Shown in pieces: positions 46,245 through 55,844 of a stretch of DNA of 64,000 nucleotides; within the stretch, counting starts at the first letter, position 1; each line of letters opens with the position of its first letter. The translations under genes were made by a program, and so were the position numbers. Under the pieces are notes generated by a model. It was not told the DNA's origin, searched no databases, and saw nothing but the letters and a program-made list of their open reading frames with translations. Source of the DNA: an uncultured Lachnospiraceae bacterium (GTDB taxonomy: Bacteria; Bacillota; Clostridia; Lachnospirales; Lachnospiraceae); assembly GCA_947644545.1 (NCBI GenBank), contig CANRZW010000015.1:19242-83241 (forward strand), written 5' to 3'.

Positions 46245-47621
46245 ATGGAGCAGAAGAATACAGATATAAAAGTGCCATTGATCAGTAAGATTGCCTATGG
46301 CATGGGGGATGTAGGATGTAATTTCAGCTGGATGTTTGTAGGAAATTTCCTGATGATATTTTATACGGATGTTTTCGGGATAGGGATGAGTGCAGTTGCA
46401 GGATTGATGCTGTTCTCGAGGTTCTGGGATGCGATTAATGATCCCGTAATCGGCGGTTTGAGCGACAAGACGCATACGAGGTGGGGAAGATACCGTCCCT
46501 GGCTGTTAATCGCCGCACCGTTGACCGCTCTTGTATTGATACTGACTTTCTGGGCGCATCCGGATTGGTCATCTACAGTAAAGATTGTGTACATGGCAGT
46601 TACCTACTGCATTCTGGTATTGGGTTACACCTGTGTCAACATCCCTTACGGAACTTTGTGTGGTGCCATGACACAGAATATTGAAGAGCGGGCGAAGATT
46701 AACACATTCCGTTCCGTCAGTGCGATGATTGCCATCGGTATTATCAACATCATAACGGTTCCCCTGATCGCAGCGCTTGGAAAGGGAAATGACAAGAGGG
46801 GATATCTCCTGATTGCGGTCATATACGGGTGTATTTTTGCAGCATGTCACATCTTCTGTTTTGCGAAGACCAAAGAGGTTGTGGAGGTGCCGGAAAAGGA
46901 AAAAACGCCTTTGAAAGTACAGTTGTCCGCTGTTGTGAAAAACAGGCCGTACTTAATTGCAGTGGCCGGGCAGTTCCTGTTCGGGGTGACGCTTTATGGA
47001 AGAAATGCGGATGCGCTCTACTACTTTACCTATGTGGAAGGGAATCAGGCATTATTCAGTACTTACTCTCTTTTTATTATCATCCCGTCTATCATCGGCG
47101 CGGCCTGCTTCCCGCTGGTGTTCCGTCTGACAAACAATAAAGGGCGGTCAGCTTCCATATTTGCGCTGCTTACAGGGCTTAGTATGTTTTGTATGTACTT
47201 TTTTACGGTTGGAAAATCACCCGTTCCGTTTTATCTGTTTTCCTGTCTGGCACAGTTTTTCTTTTCCGGGTTTAACACAGCGATTTATGCAATCGTACCG
47301 GACTGTGTGGAGTATGGGGAATGGAAGACGGGGCTGCGTAATGATGGTTTCCAGTATGCGTTCATTTCTTTAGGAAATAAGATTGGAATGGCGATCGGCA
47401 CTTCTGTACTGGCAGGTGTTCTGGGCAGCTTCGGATATGTAGCGAATGAACAGCAGAATCCGGCAGTGCTGGCTGTGATCAAACATTCTTTTACCACGGT
47501 TCCCGGCGTGCTGTGGATCGTAACTGCGGCAGTTTTATTTTTCTACCGCCTGAATAAGAAAGCTTATAACAAGATCGTGCTGGAGATTCAGGAAAGAAAG
47601 GAGAGTGGCAGGAATGTGTGA
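46245..47621 (+). CDS. GPH family sugar/cation symporter (MFS)
   Basis: 'DAINDPVIGGLSDKTHTRWGRYRPWLL' motif. Confidence 0.92.
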   Translation: MEQKNTDIKVPLISKIAYGMGDVGCNFSWMFVGNFLMIFYTDVFGIGMSAVAGLMLFSRFWDAINDPVIGGLSDKTHTRWGRYRPWLLIAAPLTALVLILTFWAHPDWSSTVKIVYMAVTYCILVLGYTCVNIPYGTLCGAMTQNIEERAKINTFRSVSAMIAIGIINIITVPLIAALGKGNDKRGYLLIAVIYGCIFAACHIFCFAKTKEVVEVPEKEKTPLKVQLSAVVKNRPYLIAVAGQFLFGVTLYGRNADALYYFTYVEGNQALFSTYSLFIIIPSIIGAACFPLVFRLTNNKGRSASIFALLTGLSMFCMYFFTVGKSPVPFYLFSCLAQFFFSGFNTAIYAIVPDCVEYGEWKTGLRNDGFQYAFISLGNKIGMAIGTSVLAGVLGSFGYVANEQQNPAVLAVIKHSFTTVPGVLWIVTAAVLFFYRLNKKAYNKIVLEIQERKESGRNV

Positions 47622-47880
47622 TGTAGCTGCATTGGGAGAATTAGAACCTACAAGATCCTTTGAAATCCTGCTTGGTTCTGTAGATAAGGTAAAAGCATTT
47701 GTCAATGATATGAGCAGAATAGAGGGTGATGCATTCCTCTGTGTGGGAAAGTATGTGATTGATGCAAAATCGATCATGGGAATTTTCAGTTTAGAGCTGT
47801 CAAAGCCATTGCGGCTTGAGATCGAGAACTGGAAAGAGGAATATATGGCAACTCTGGAAAAGTATTTGAATCATGAATAG
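47614..47880 (+). CDS. HPr-like protein lacking the active-site His motif
   Basis: 'DAKSIMGIFSLELSKPLRLEI' matches the HPr Ser46-region; no GxHxRPA; overlaps preceding gene stop. Confidence 0.75.
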   Translation: MCDVAALGELEPTRSFEILLGSVDKVKAFVNDMSRIEGDAFLCVGKYVIDAKSIMGIFSLELSKPLRLEIENWKEEYMATLEKYLNHE

Positions 47881-47895
47881 CCTGTCGGAAGATAC

Positions 47896-47942
47896 AGGTA
47901 TGGCAGCAGTCAGGCAGCTGTCATACCTGTTTTCTTTTCAAT
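47896..47942 (+). terminator. Rho-independent terminator
   Basis: ACAGGTATGGCAG...CTGTCATACCTGT followed by TTTCTTTT. Confidence 0.75.
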
Positions 47943-48231
47943 AATATATCCTCCGCCAAGACCGCTTGTAAGTTGATGATTTTATAGGTTAGAATAAATA
48001 AAACCTCTCTTTTGCTCTTTCATTGAATGGTATAGGCTGTTTAACTTTTTTGTCTATGGATACTTATCTGTTTGTAACCAGATTGTAATATCTGTTGTCT
48101 ATGATGAAGATACGGAGCTGAGTTTCAATGCTTTCTATCCTGTTTCTACAGGAAAGCGTTCCGGACATTGCGAGGCTGCGAAGTAAGTTTACTTTTTTGT
48201 GGCAAATTAAAGACAAGGAGAAGCAGGCAGT

Positions 48232-48915
48232 ATGGATATTTTAAAGGCGGTACATCTTAAGAAGTATTACGGAAGCGGGGAGAATCTGGTAAAGGCGGTG
48301 GACGATGTCAGTTTCGGCATTGAGAAGGGCAGCTTCACGGCGATCGTGGGGACGTCTGGCAGCGGCAAGACAACGCTGCTGAATCTGATCGGGGGACTGG
48401 ACTTTGTGGATGCGGGGGAGGTCATCATAGACGGACACTCAATCATGGAGATGTCGAAGGAAGAGCTGACGGTGTTTCGGCGTCGGAATATCGGTTTTGT
48501 CTTCCAGAATTACAATCTGATATCGGTACAGAATGTGTATAAAAATATCGTGCTTCCCATCCGGCTGGACGGCAGGAAACCGGATCGGGATTATATCGCG
48601 CAGATCTGTGGACAGCTGGGGATCGAAGGGAAAATGGACCGGTATCCCAATCAGCTTTCCGGCGGACAGCAGCAGAGGGTGTCCATCGCCAGAGCCATTG
48701 CGGCCAAGCCGGCGGTGCTGCTGGCGGATGAACCGACCGGCAACCTGGATACCAGAACGAGCACGGAGGTGATGGGATTGTTGAAGATGACTTCCAGGGA
48801 ATTCAACCAGACGATCATTATGATCACGCACGATGATGCTATCGCACAGCTGGCGGATCGGGTGATCCATATCGAGGACGGTAAGCTGGTGAGAGAGCAG
48901 GAGGTGCAGGCATGA
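48232..48915 (+). CDS. ABC transporter ATP-binding protein (BceA-like)
   Basis: GTSGSGKTTLLNLIGG, LSGGQQQRVSIARA, LADEPTGNLD. Confidence 0.94.
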   Translation: MDILKAVHLKKYYGSGENLVKAVDDVSFGIEKGSFTAIVGTSGSGKTTLLNLIGGLDFVDAGEVIIDGHSIMEMSKEELTVFRRRNIGFVFQNYNLISVQNVYKNIVLPIRLDGRKPDRDYIAQICGQLGIEGKMDRYPNQLSGGQQQRVSIARAIAAKPAVLLADEPTGNLDTRTSTEVMGLLKMTSREFNQTIIMITHDDAIAQLADRVIHIEDGKLVREQEVQA

Positions 48916-51479
48916 GCATGATGTTCAGGAATTCCGACCAGAAGCTGGAAAAAGAGCTGGCTGCTGACGACTACAGAGCGCATCCGGTGCGCAACAGGCT
49001 GGCGGTGCTGGCAGTGGCGCTGACGGCGCTGCTCATCGTTGTTATTTTTACGGTGGGGATCGGTTATATGACGGCCATGACACGTTATATGGGGGCATCC
49101 CCGGGGCCGGGTACGGACAGCGCCATGATCTATGGTGACGAGGAGATTCTGGAGCGGGCAAAAAAGTTGCCGCAGGTGGACTGGGCGGCTTACGCCAAGC
49201 GGTGCAGTGCAAGCTATCTGCACAATCAGGAATTTTCCGGTGTGGATGTGCGGTTGTTTGCGGCGGACGAAGTGCATTATGAGAAAAATATGGTGGATCT
49301 GATCGCCGGCAGGTATCCGGAGAGCGGGGATGAGATTCTGCTGTCCGATACCATGTCGGAGCGTCTGGGGCTGGCGAAACAGTTAAACGTCACCTATGAC
49401 CTCGTAGTGCTGGTGGAGGGAGAAGGCGAAGGGCAGCAGACGGAAAAAGTGATTCCCATGACGGTGTGCGGGTATTATAAGAATCCGCTGCGCGGCGTCG
49501 CGGATATCTATGAGGAGATCTACACGGGAAAAGCCTTTATCGAGAAGCACAATCCGGGACTGATCAAGGGGTATGACCAGATCTATGTGAAGCTGAACAA
49601 TTTGAATCCCTTGAAGCTGGGGACGGACAAGCATGAGAAGCTGACAGAAGTGAATGAGCAGGCGGCAGGCAACGGCATTCAGTACAAGGCCAGTGATCTG
49701 TCCTATGCGGCCCTGGCCCCGATCATACTGCTTCTGCTGTGTGTGATGTTCTGTGGATACTTTTTTATCTATAATATATTTGACATCTCGATCGAGAATG
49801 ATATACGGTTCTACGGGGAATTAAAGACCATCGGCATGACAAGGCAGCAGCTTAAGCGGATGCTGTTGTGGCAGATGAACAGGGTTTCCTTAATAGGCAT
49901 TGTGCTGGGAGGCATGATCGGATACGGCATCGGACGGATGGCAGCGGGTGCGGTTATGGACGCTTTTGCGGAAGGCATTTCCTCTTTCTATAAGCCGGCT
50001 GGTTTCGTACAGGTGTTTGCGCTGGGAGCGGTGTTTTCCTGGATTACGGTGCTTGTCAGTACCATGAAGCCTTTTCGGATCGCCAGCACGATCTCCCCTG
50101 TGGAGGCGGCCAGATACCGCGGCAGGAAGAAAAAGGGCGTTTTCTCGGTTATCTCTTTTGCCTTAAGCGGTGTTCTGTTTCTGGTGGTGTATACAATCTC
50201 TATGGGGTATTCGGTGGAGGTGCATACGGCGGAGCACAACGGCACGGATTTCCGAATAGTGCAGAAAACGGTCAAATTCGGGTCGGAGGAGCCTTATCAG
50301 CCTGTCAGTGACGAGCTGGTGCGAAAGATCAGGGAGCAGGAGTTTGTGGAAGATTTCCGGGTTACCTATGTGGCCAGGACGAAGCCGGACTGGTTGATTT
50401 TCGGGGGCGGTTATTATTATGATGTATCGCGGGGAGAGATTGCAGGAGAAGGGGAGCTGGCCCGTGACAGACAGGCGTATGTGGACAGCATGGAACAGAA
50501 ATGGGGCGTGGATCCCTGGCGCAGCCTTCCCGGAAAGAACGAGAGAGACAATTATCCGGTCAGCGTCGCGGGTATGGATGCGGCGTATCTTGACCATGAA
50601 AGTCAATATTTTACCGTGCTGGAAGGGGAGTTTGACGCCGAACGGTTTGCACAGGGCGGTTATCTGATCTACAACCGTTCCCTCTATGTCAATGATATGG
50701 AGCAGAGCGAGGGCATGGCGTATCAGGTACATGCAGGCGACCGGGTGTCGGTCACGTTCTTTGACAGTGCGGCAGATCGTTACGTGGAGCAGGAATTTAC
50801 GGTGATGGCCTTGGTGACGAGCCATAATATCTATGGCACGGATAATATGGGGGAAGTCAATATCTGGCTGACGGATGAGGCATTTCAGGAGATTTATTCG
50901 AATTACGGGGAGCTGATCGGGAACGTCTGCTTTAATGCATCCGGTAAAAGGCAGGACGGGACGGCGCTTTCCGACAAGGAACAGTATGAGATCATTGCCG
51001 GGCTTGTAGAGGAAGACGGGAATCTGCAGCTTTCGCTTGACTCCGCTTATATGACCCGGGTACGGAATACGGAAACGAAGCGGAGCATGACGGCTTTCGG
51101 TATCCTGCTGGCGGTGATCGTGGGATTGATCGGTGTAGCCAATATGGTGAATACGGTAACTACGGATGTGATGGCCAGGAAGGTGGAATATGCGGCCATG
51201 CAGTCCATCGGGATGACGGGGCGGCAGATGAAGCGGGATATTTTCGAGAAGTACGCCGTGCTTGTCGCCACAGCGCTGGGACTGGCGACCGTGGCGGGAG
51301 CGGCGCTGGCCTATAAGGTCGGGGCGCAGCCGGGATTTAATTTTTCGGTCATTGCGTTTGTGCAGGCGCTTATGATCTTTGTGGTGATCTCGGCCGGGCT
51401 GTGCGTGGTGATGGCGCAGGTGCTGACCTGGGGGATGAACAGGAGGTCGATTGTGGAGAGGCTGCGGGAAGTGGTGTAG
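48912..51479 (+). CDS. FtsX-like ABC permease (large extracellular domain)
   Basis: 855 aa, FtsX-type C-terminal TMs, 4-nt overlap with ATPase. Confidence 0.9.
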   Translation: MSMMFRNSDQKLEKELAADDYRAHPVRNRLAVLAVALTALLIVVIFTVGIGYMTAMTRYMGASPGPGTDSAMIYGDEEILERAKKLPQVDWAAYAKRCSASYLHNQEFSGVDVRLFAADEVHYEKNMVDLIAGRYPESGDEILLSDTMSERLGLAKQLNVTYDLVVLVEGEGEGQQTEKVIPMTVCGYYKNPLRGVADIYEEIYTGKAFIEKHNPGLIKGYDQIYVKLNNLNPLKLGTDKHEKLTEVNEQAAGNGIQYKASDLSYAALAPIILLLLCVMFCGYFFIYNIFDISIENDIRFYGELKTIGMTRQQLKRMLLWQMNRVSLIGIVLGGMIGYGIGRMAAGAVMDAFAEGISSFYKPAGFVQVFALGAVFSWITVLVSTMKPFRIASTISPVEAARYRGRKKKGVFSVISFALSGVLFLVVYTISMGYSVEVHTAEHNGTDFRIVQKTVKFGSEEPYQPVSDELVRKIREQEFVEDFRVTYVARTKPDWLIFGGGYYYDVSRGEIAGEGELARDRQAYVDSMEQKWGVDPWRSLPGKNERDNYPVSVAGMDAAYLDHESQYFTVLEGEFDAERFAQGGYLIYNRSLYVNDMEQSEGMAYQVHAGDRVSVTFFDSAADRYVEQEFTVMALVTSHNIYGTDNMGEVNIWLTDEAFQEIYSNYGELIGNVCFNASGKRQDGTALSDKEQYEIIAGLVEEDGNLQLSLDSAYMTRVRNTETKRSMTAFGILLAVIVGLIGVANMVNTVTTDVMARKVEYAAMQSIGMTGRQMKRDIFEKYAVLVATALGLATVAGAALAYKVGAQPGFNFSVIAFVQALMIFVVISAGLCVVMAQVLTWGMNRRSIVERLREVV

Positions 51480-51532
51480 AGGTATAAGGGGGCTGCGATA
51501 TGATTGTAATTTGAGAAGGAAAGGGCAAATGA

Positions 51533-52222
51533 GTGGGGATGGAGAAGCGGATTTTGGTTATTGAGGATGATCGGGCGTTGAATGAGGGGATTGCGTTTGC
51601 ACTGCGGCGGGAGGGGTATCTGACGAGGAGCGCCTATAGTCTGCGGGAAGCGAGGGAGAAGCTGGAAGAACAGATGAACCTGATTCTGTTGGATATCAAT
51701 CTGCCGGACGGGGACGGCAGAGAGTTTCTGGGAAGTGTGCTGGCCGGGCAGCCGGCGCCGGTGCTTCTGCTGACAGCCAGAGACACGGAGGAAGATATGC
51801 TGCAGGGGTTCCGGGCAGGGTGTGATGATTATATCACGAAGCCTTTTTCCATGCCGGTGCTGCTTATGAAGATCGCGGCGGTATTAAAGCGCAGTGAGGG
51901 CGTGTCGCGGCAGATCTATGTGAATGGTGAACTGTTGTATGATTTTGAGAACAAGACATTGACCAGGCGGGGAGAGCAGGTAGAGCTTACGGCGTTAGAG
52001 TGCAGGCTGACGGAGCTTTTTCTTCGCAACAGGGGTATCGTGCTGACGAGAGAACGGATCCTGGAACGGATCTGGGATGCGGATGAGCGGTTTGTGGAGA
52101 GCAGGACGCTCAATGTGACGATCCGCAGGCTGCGCATGAAGGTGGAGGAGAATCCGGAGGAGCCGATTTATATCAAAACAGTGTTTGGTTTGGGGTATAA
52201 GTGGGAGGATGGACAGAAATGA
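51533..52222 (+). CDS. OmpR/PhoB-family response regulator
   Basis: 'ILVIEDDRALNEGIAFALRREGY', C-terminal wHTH 'VFGLGYKWEDG'. Confidence 0.93.
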   Translation: MGMEKRILVIEDDRALNEGIAFALRREGYLTRSAYSLREAREKLEEQMNLILLDINLPDGDGREFLGSVLAGQPAPVLLLTARDTEEDMLQGFRAGCDDYITKPFSMPVLLMKIAAVLKRSEGVSRQIYVNGELLYDFENKTLTRRGEQVELTALECRLTELFLRNRGIVLTRERILERIWDADERFVESRTLNVTIRRLRMKVEENPEEPIYIKTVFGLGYKWEDGQK

Positions 52223-53253
52223 ACAAGCGGTATAAGAGTAACGGTACAGACGGTATATGGATAGGCGGTATGGGCGTGATGCTCATACTGCTTTTCCTGT
52301 TCAGCGAGCTTTCCTGCAGACGGCCGGCTTACGGCACATGGCTGATCATCCTGTATGGGGTGGTGAATCTGGCGGTGTTCGCAGGGGTATATCTGTTGAT
52401 CGAGAGGCGGGTGGACGGGAAGCTCTATGCGTTCAGTGAAATGATGGAAGAGCTGATGGACGGCAGAGTTACGATCGCCTTTCCGGTGACGGAGGATACG
52501 ATTCTGTCCAGAATGCAGGGGCAGTTATTGCGGCTCTATGACATTCTGTGCTCTTATGAGGAGCGGGAGCGGCAGTTTCGCGGGCAGCTTAATGAGAATA
52601 TCGGGGATCTGGTGCATCAATTAAATACGCCGATCACGAATATCTTGATGTATGTGGGATTTCTGGAACGGGATGATTTGACGGCGGATGAGAAGGGAAG
52701 ATTTCTTGCCTGTCTGGAGGAGCAGACGAAGAAGCTTACCTGGCTGGGGGAGAGCTTTTCTAAGGTGTCGAGACTGGAGACGGGGATTATTCGCCTGAAA
52801 CCGGAATGGCAGAGTCTGGAAACGATTCTTTTGCAGGCGGTGGGACAGGTGATGGAGAAGGCGAAGAGCCGGGGGATGGAGATTGATTTGTCTGGCAGGG
52901 TAAAAAGTCAGGTGATGGCGGACGCGAAATGGACGGCGGAGGCTGTCTTTAATGTGCTGGATAACGCGGTGAAGTATGGGGATGCGGGCAGCAGGATCGA
53001 GATGGAAGTGATGGAACTGACAAATTATGTAGGGGTGGCAGTGCGGAGCAGTGGGGTTCGGATTGCACCGGAAGAATATCACAAGTTATTTAAACGGTTT
53101 TACAGAGGCAGGGAGGTCGGAGAAAGAGAAGGCGTCGGGCTGGGATTGTATATTACGAGGAAGATTGTGGAGGAAGAAGGGGGTTACATCAAGGTGGGCA
53201 GGACGGCGGATGAGAGAACGGAATTTGTGCTGCTGTTTCCGGCTGGAAAATAG
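52201..53253 (+). CDS. Sensor histidine kinase
   Basis: H-box 'DLVHQLNTPITNILMYVGFL', HATPase 'VFNVLDNAVKYGD', 'GVGLGLYITRKIVEEEGG'. Confidence 0.92.
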   Translation: MGGWTEMNKRYKSNGTDGIWIGGMGVMLILLFLFSELSCRRPAYGTWLIILYGVVNLAVFAGVYLLIERRVDGKLYAFSEMMEELMDGRVTIAFPVTEDTILSRMQGQLLRLYDILCSYEERERQFRGQLNENIGDLVHQLNTPITNILMYVGFLERDDLTADEKGRFLACLEEQTKKLTWLGESFSKVSRLETGIIRLKPEWQSLETILLQAVGQVMEKAKSRGMEIDLSGRVKSQVMADAKWTAEAVFNVLDNAVKYGDAGSRIEMEVMELTNYVGVAVRSSGVRIAPEEYHKLFKRFYRGREVGEREGVGLGLYITRKIVEEEGGYIKVGRTADERTEFVLLFPAGK

Positions 53254-53372
53254 GCGCGGCTGAGAAAGAAAGGTAATTTGCAGGGGAATTTCGGCTGTGC
53301 TATAATTGGCTTAGAAATTGGGTTGTGCTATGCAGGTGGGTGATGGCTGTTATGCGAAAGGAGGAGGGGAAC

Positions 53373-53585
53373 GTGAAGAATGCGAACAGGATGTACGCTG
53401 CACAGGGGGTGGTTTTACCCTGGATTACCTTGATCTTGCTGGTCGGCGTTTCCACTTATTATTGTGAGCTTTTTTGGCTGAGGATAGTCTGTATTTTGGT
53501 CGCAATATGGAATGGAAGCGTTATGCTCAGGCTGGCGAAGGAAGTTTTACGGATGAGTAAGGAGAAGGCGGAAGAGAGCGCCTGA
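53373..53585 (+). CDS. Small membrane protein of unknown function
   Basis: GTG start with strong RBS AAAGGAGGAGGGG; two hydrophobic segments. Confidence 0.5.
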   Translation: MKNANRMYAAQGVVLPWITLILLVGVSTYYCELFWLRIVCILVAIWNGSVMLRLAKEVLRMSKEKAEESA

Positions 53586-53743
53586 CGGATTCGGTTTGCC
53601 GGGAAGGAGATGGGCGTTTCTGATTCGGACTCAAAAAGTCAAGATTGTGTAATTTTCCACCAAAATAATGGAAGTGTTTCCCAAAACAGGGATATATAAT
53701 GTATTTATTATGAAAGTTGTGAAGAATGACAGGAGGAAAAGAC

Positions 53744-55831
53744 ATGATTCAGAAGTATGTATACGGGAAACCATTTACAACAGAGGCCGTAGTGGAAGAA
53801 GTGGCAGTGGCGGCAGGTGCGCCGGCTTATGGCAGCATTGAGGCAGAGCAGGGATTTCGCTTTACCTACAAGATGGAGGAGAATGATATCGTGTATGGCC
53901 TTGGGGAGGCCAACAGGGGATTGAACAAGCGGGGCTACTGCTATACCAGTGACTGTACGGATGATCCGAACCACACGGAAGACAAGCGTTCCTTATATGG
54001 TGCGCATAACTTTATTGTCGTGGCAGGCAGGGAGACATTCGGACTGTTTTTCGATTATCCGTCAGAGATCACTTTTGATATCGGATACACGAAGACAGAT
54101 ACATTACAGGTGTCATGTGAAGATGCGGATCTGAACCTGTTTGTGATCGACGGGGATTCTCCCTATGATATTGTGAAGCAGTTCCGCAGCATCATCGGCA
54201 GAAGCTATATCCCGCCCAAGTATGCATTTGGTTTCGGGCAGAGCCGCTGGGGATATAAGACGAAGGAGGACTTCCGCAGTGTGGTGGATGGACACCGGGC
54301 AAACGGTGTGCCGCTTGATATGGTCTATATGGATATCGACTATATGCAGAGCTTCAAAGACTTTACGCTGCATGAAGAGAATTTCCAGGATTTCCCGGCC
54401 TTTGTGCAGGAGATGAAAGACAGGAATATCCGTCTGATTCCGATCATCGACGCGGGTGTGAAGGTGGAAAAGGGATATGACATCTATGAGGAGGGCGTGC
54501 AGAACCGTTACTTCTGCCAGCGTGAGGACGGCAGCGATTTCGTGGCGGCGGTATGGCCGGGGGATACGCATTTCCCGGATGTGCTGAATGAGGAGGCACG
54601 GAAATGGTTTGGCGATAAGTATCGCCTTCTGACCGACCAGGGCATTGAGGGCTTCTGGAACGACATGAATGAACCGGCGATCTTCTATTCCAAAGAGGGT
54701 CTGGCGGAGTTGAAGGATATGCTGAAAGATTTCCTGGAGAACGAGAATGGCGGCGGTATCACAGCCGGGGAGATGGCGGCAGATAACAGGAATAAAGGGG
54801 AAACTGATAAGGAAACCGCGGCAGAAGGCGCTAAGAAACGCTTTACCGGACCGTCCGTATGGCCGTTGATGTGGAAACTTGGCAGTTTGGCCAACAGTAA
54901 GGAAGATTACAGGCGTTTTTATCATAATACGAAGGACGGGCGGGTGCGCCATGACAAGGTACACAATCTGTTCGGCTACTATATGACGAGGGCGGCAGGA
55001 GAAGCCTTCGAGCGGATCGATCCGGACAAGAGATTCCTGATGTTTTCCCGTTCTTCCTATATCGGTATGCACCGCTTTGGCGGTATTTGGACCGGGGACA
55101 ATAAGTCCTGGTGGTCTCATATTCTGCTGAACCTGAAAATGTTGCCGTCCTTAAATATGTGCGGGTTCCTGTATACCGGTGCGGATCTGGGCGGATTTGG
55201 CGCCGATACGACGTTAGACATGCTGCTGCGCTGGCTGGCGCTGGGGGTATTTACACCGTTGATGCGTAACCATGCGGCACAGGGAACGAGAGAACAGGAG
55301 TGTTACCAGTTCGAGAACATCGAGGATTTCCGGCATGTGATCGGTGTGCGTTACCGTCTGATTCCGTATCTGTACAGCGAGTATATGAAGGCTGCATTAA
55401 ATAACGACTTGTATTTTAAACCGTTGGCTTTCGTCTATCCGGAAGATGCCATGGCCGTGCAGGTGGAAGACCAGATGATGCTGGGGGATGAGATCATGAT
55501 CGCGCCTGTCTATACCCAGAATGCGAAGGGGCGTTATGTGTATCTGCCGGAGGAGATGAAATTCGTCAAGTTCCTGCCGGACGGCACGATCTATGAGGAG
55601 GTCCTTGGGAAGGGACACCATTATGTGGAGATCGCCTTAAATGAAGTGCCGCTATTTATCCGCAGCGGTAAGTGCATACCGCTGGCGGAAGCAGCCGAGT
55701 GTGTAGAGGCCCTTGACACGGAGCATATGACGATGCTTGGATTTGCAGGGGCAGAGTATAGGCTGTATGAGGATGACGGCGTGAGCAAGGCGTACCAGAA
55801 GCCGGAAGCATATCGGAAACTGGTGATGTAG
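53744..55831 (+). CDS. GH31 family alpha-glucosidase
   Basis: 'PPKYAFGFGQSRWGY', 'DMVYMDIDYM', catalytic 'GFWNDMNEP', 'GADLGGFG'. Confidence 0.93.
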   Translation: MIQKYVYGKPFTTEAVVEEVAVAAGAPAYGSIEAEQGFRFTYKMEENDIVYGLGEANRGLNKRGYCYTSDCTDDPNHTEDKRSLYGAHNFIVVAGRETFGLFFDYPSEITFDIGYTKTDTLQVSCEDADLNLFVIDGDSPYDIVKQFRSIIGRSYIPPKYAFGFGQSRWGYKTKEDFRSVVDGHRANGVPLDMVYMDIDYMQSFKDFTLHEENFQDFPAFVQEMKDRNIRLIPIIDAGVKVEKGYDIYEEGVQNRYFCQREDGSDFVAAVWPGDTHFPDVLNEEARKWFGDKYRLLTDQGIEGFWNDMNEPAIFYSKEGLAELKDMLKDFLENENGGGITAGEMAADNRNKGETDKETAAEGAKKRFTGPSVWPLMWKLGSLANSKEDYRRFYHNTKDGRVRHDKVHNLFGYYMTRAAGEAFERIDPDKRFLMFSRSSYIGMHRFGGIWTGDNKSWWSHILLNLKMLPSLNMCGFLYTGADLGGFGADTTLDMLLRWLALGVFTPLMRNHAAQGTREQECYQFENIEDFRHVIGVRYRLIPYLYSEYMKAALNNDLYFKPLAFVYPEDAMAVQVEDQMMLGDEIMIAPVYTQNAKGRYVYLPEEMKFVKFLPDGTIYEEVLGKGHHYVEIALNEVPLFIRSGKCIPLAEAAECVEALDTEHMTMLGFAGAEYRLYEDDGVSKAYQKPEAYRKLVM

Positions 55832-55844
55832 AAGAAGAGGATTG

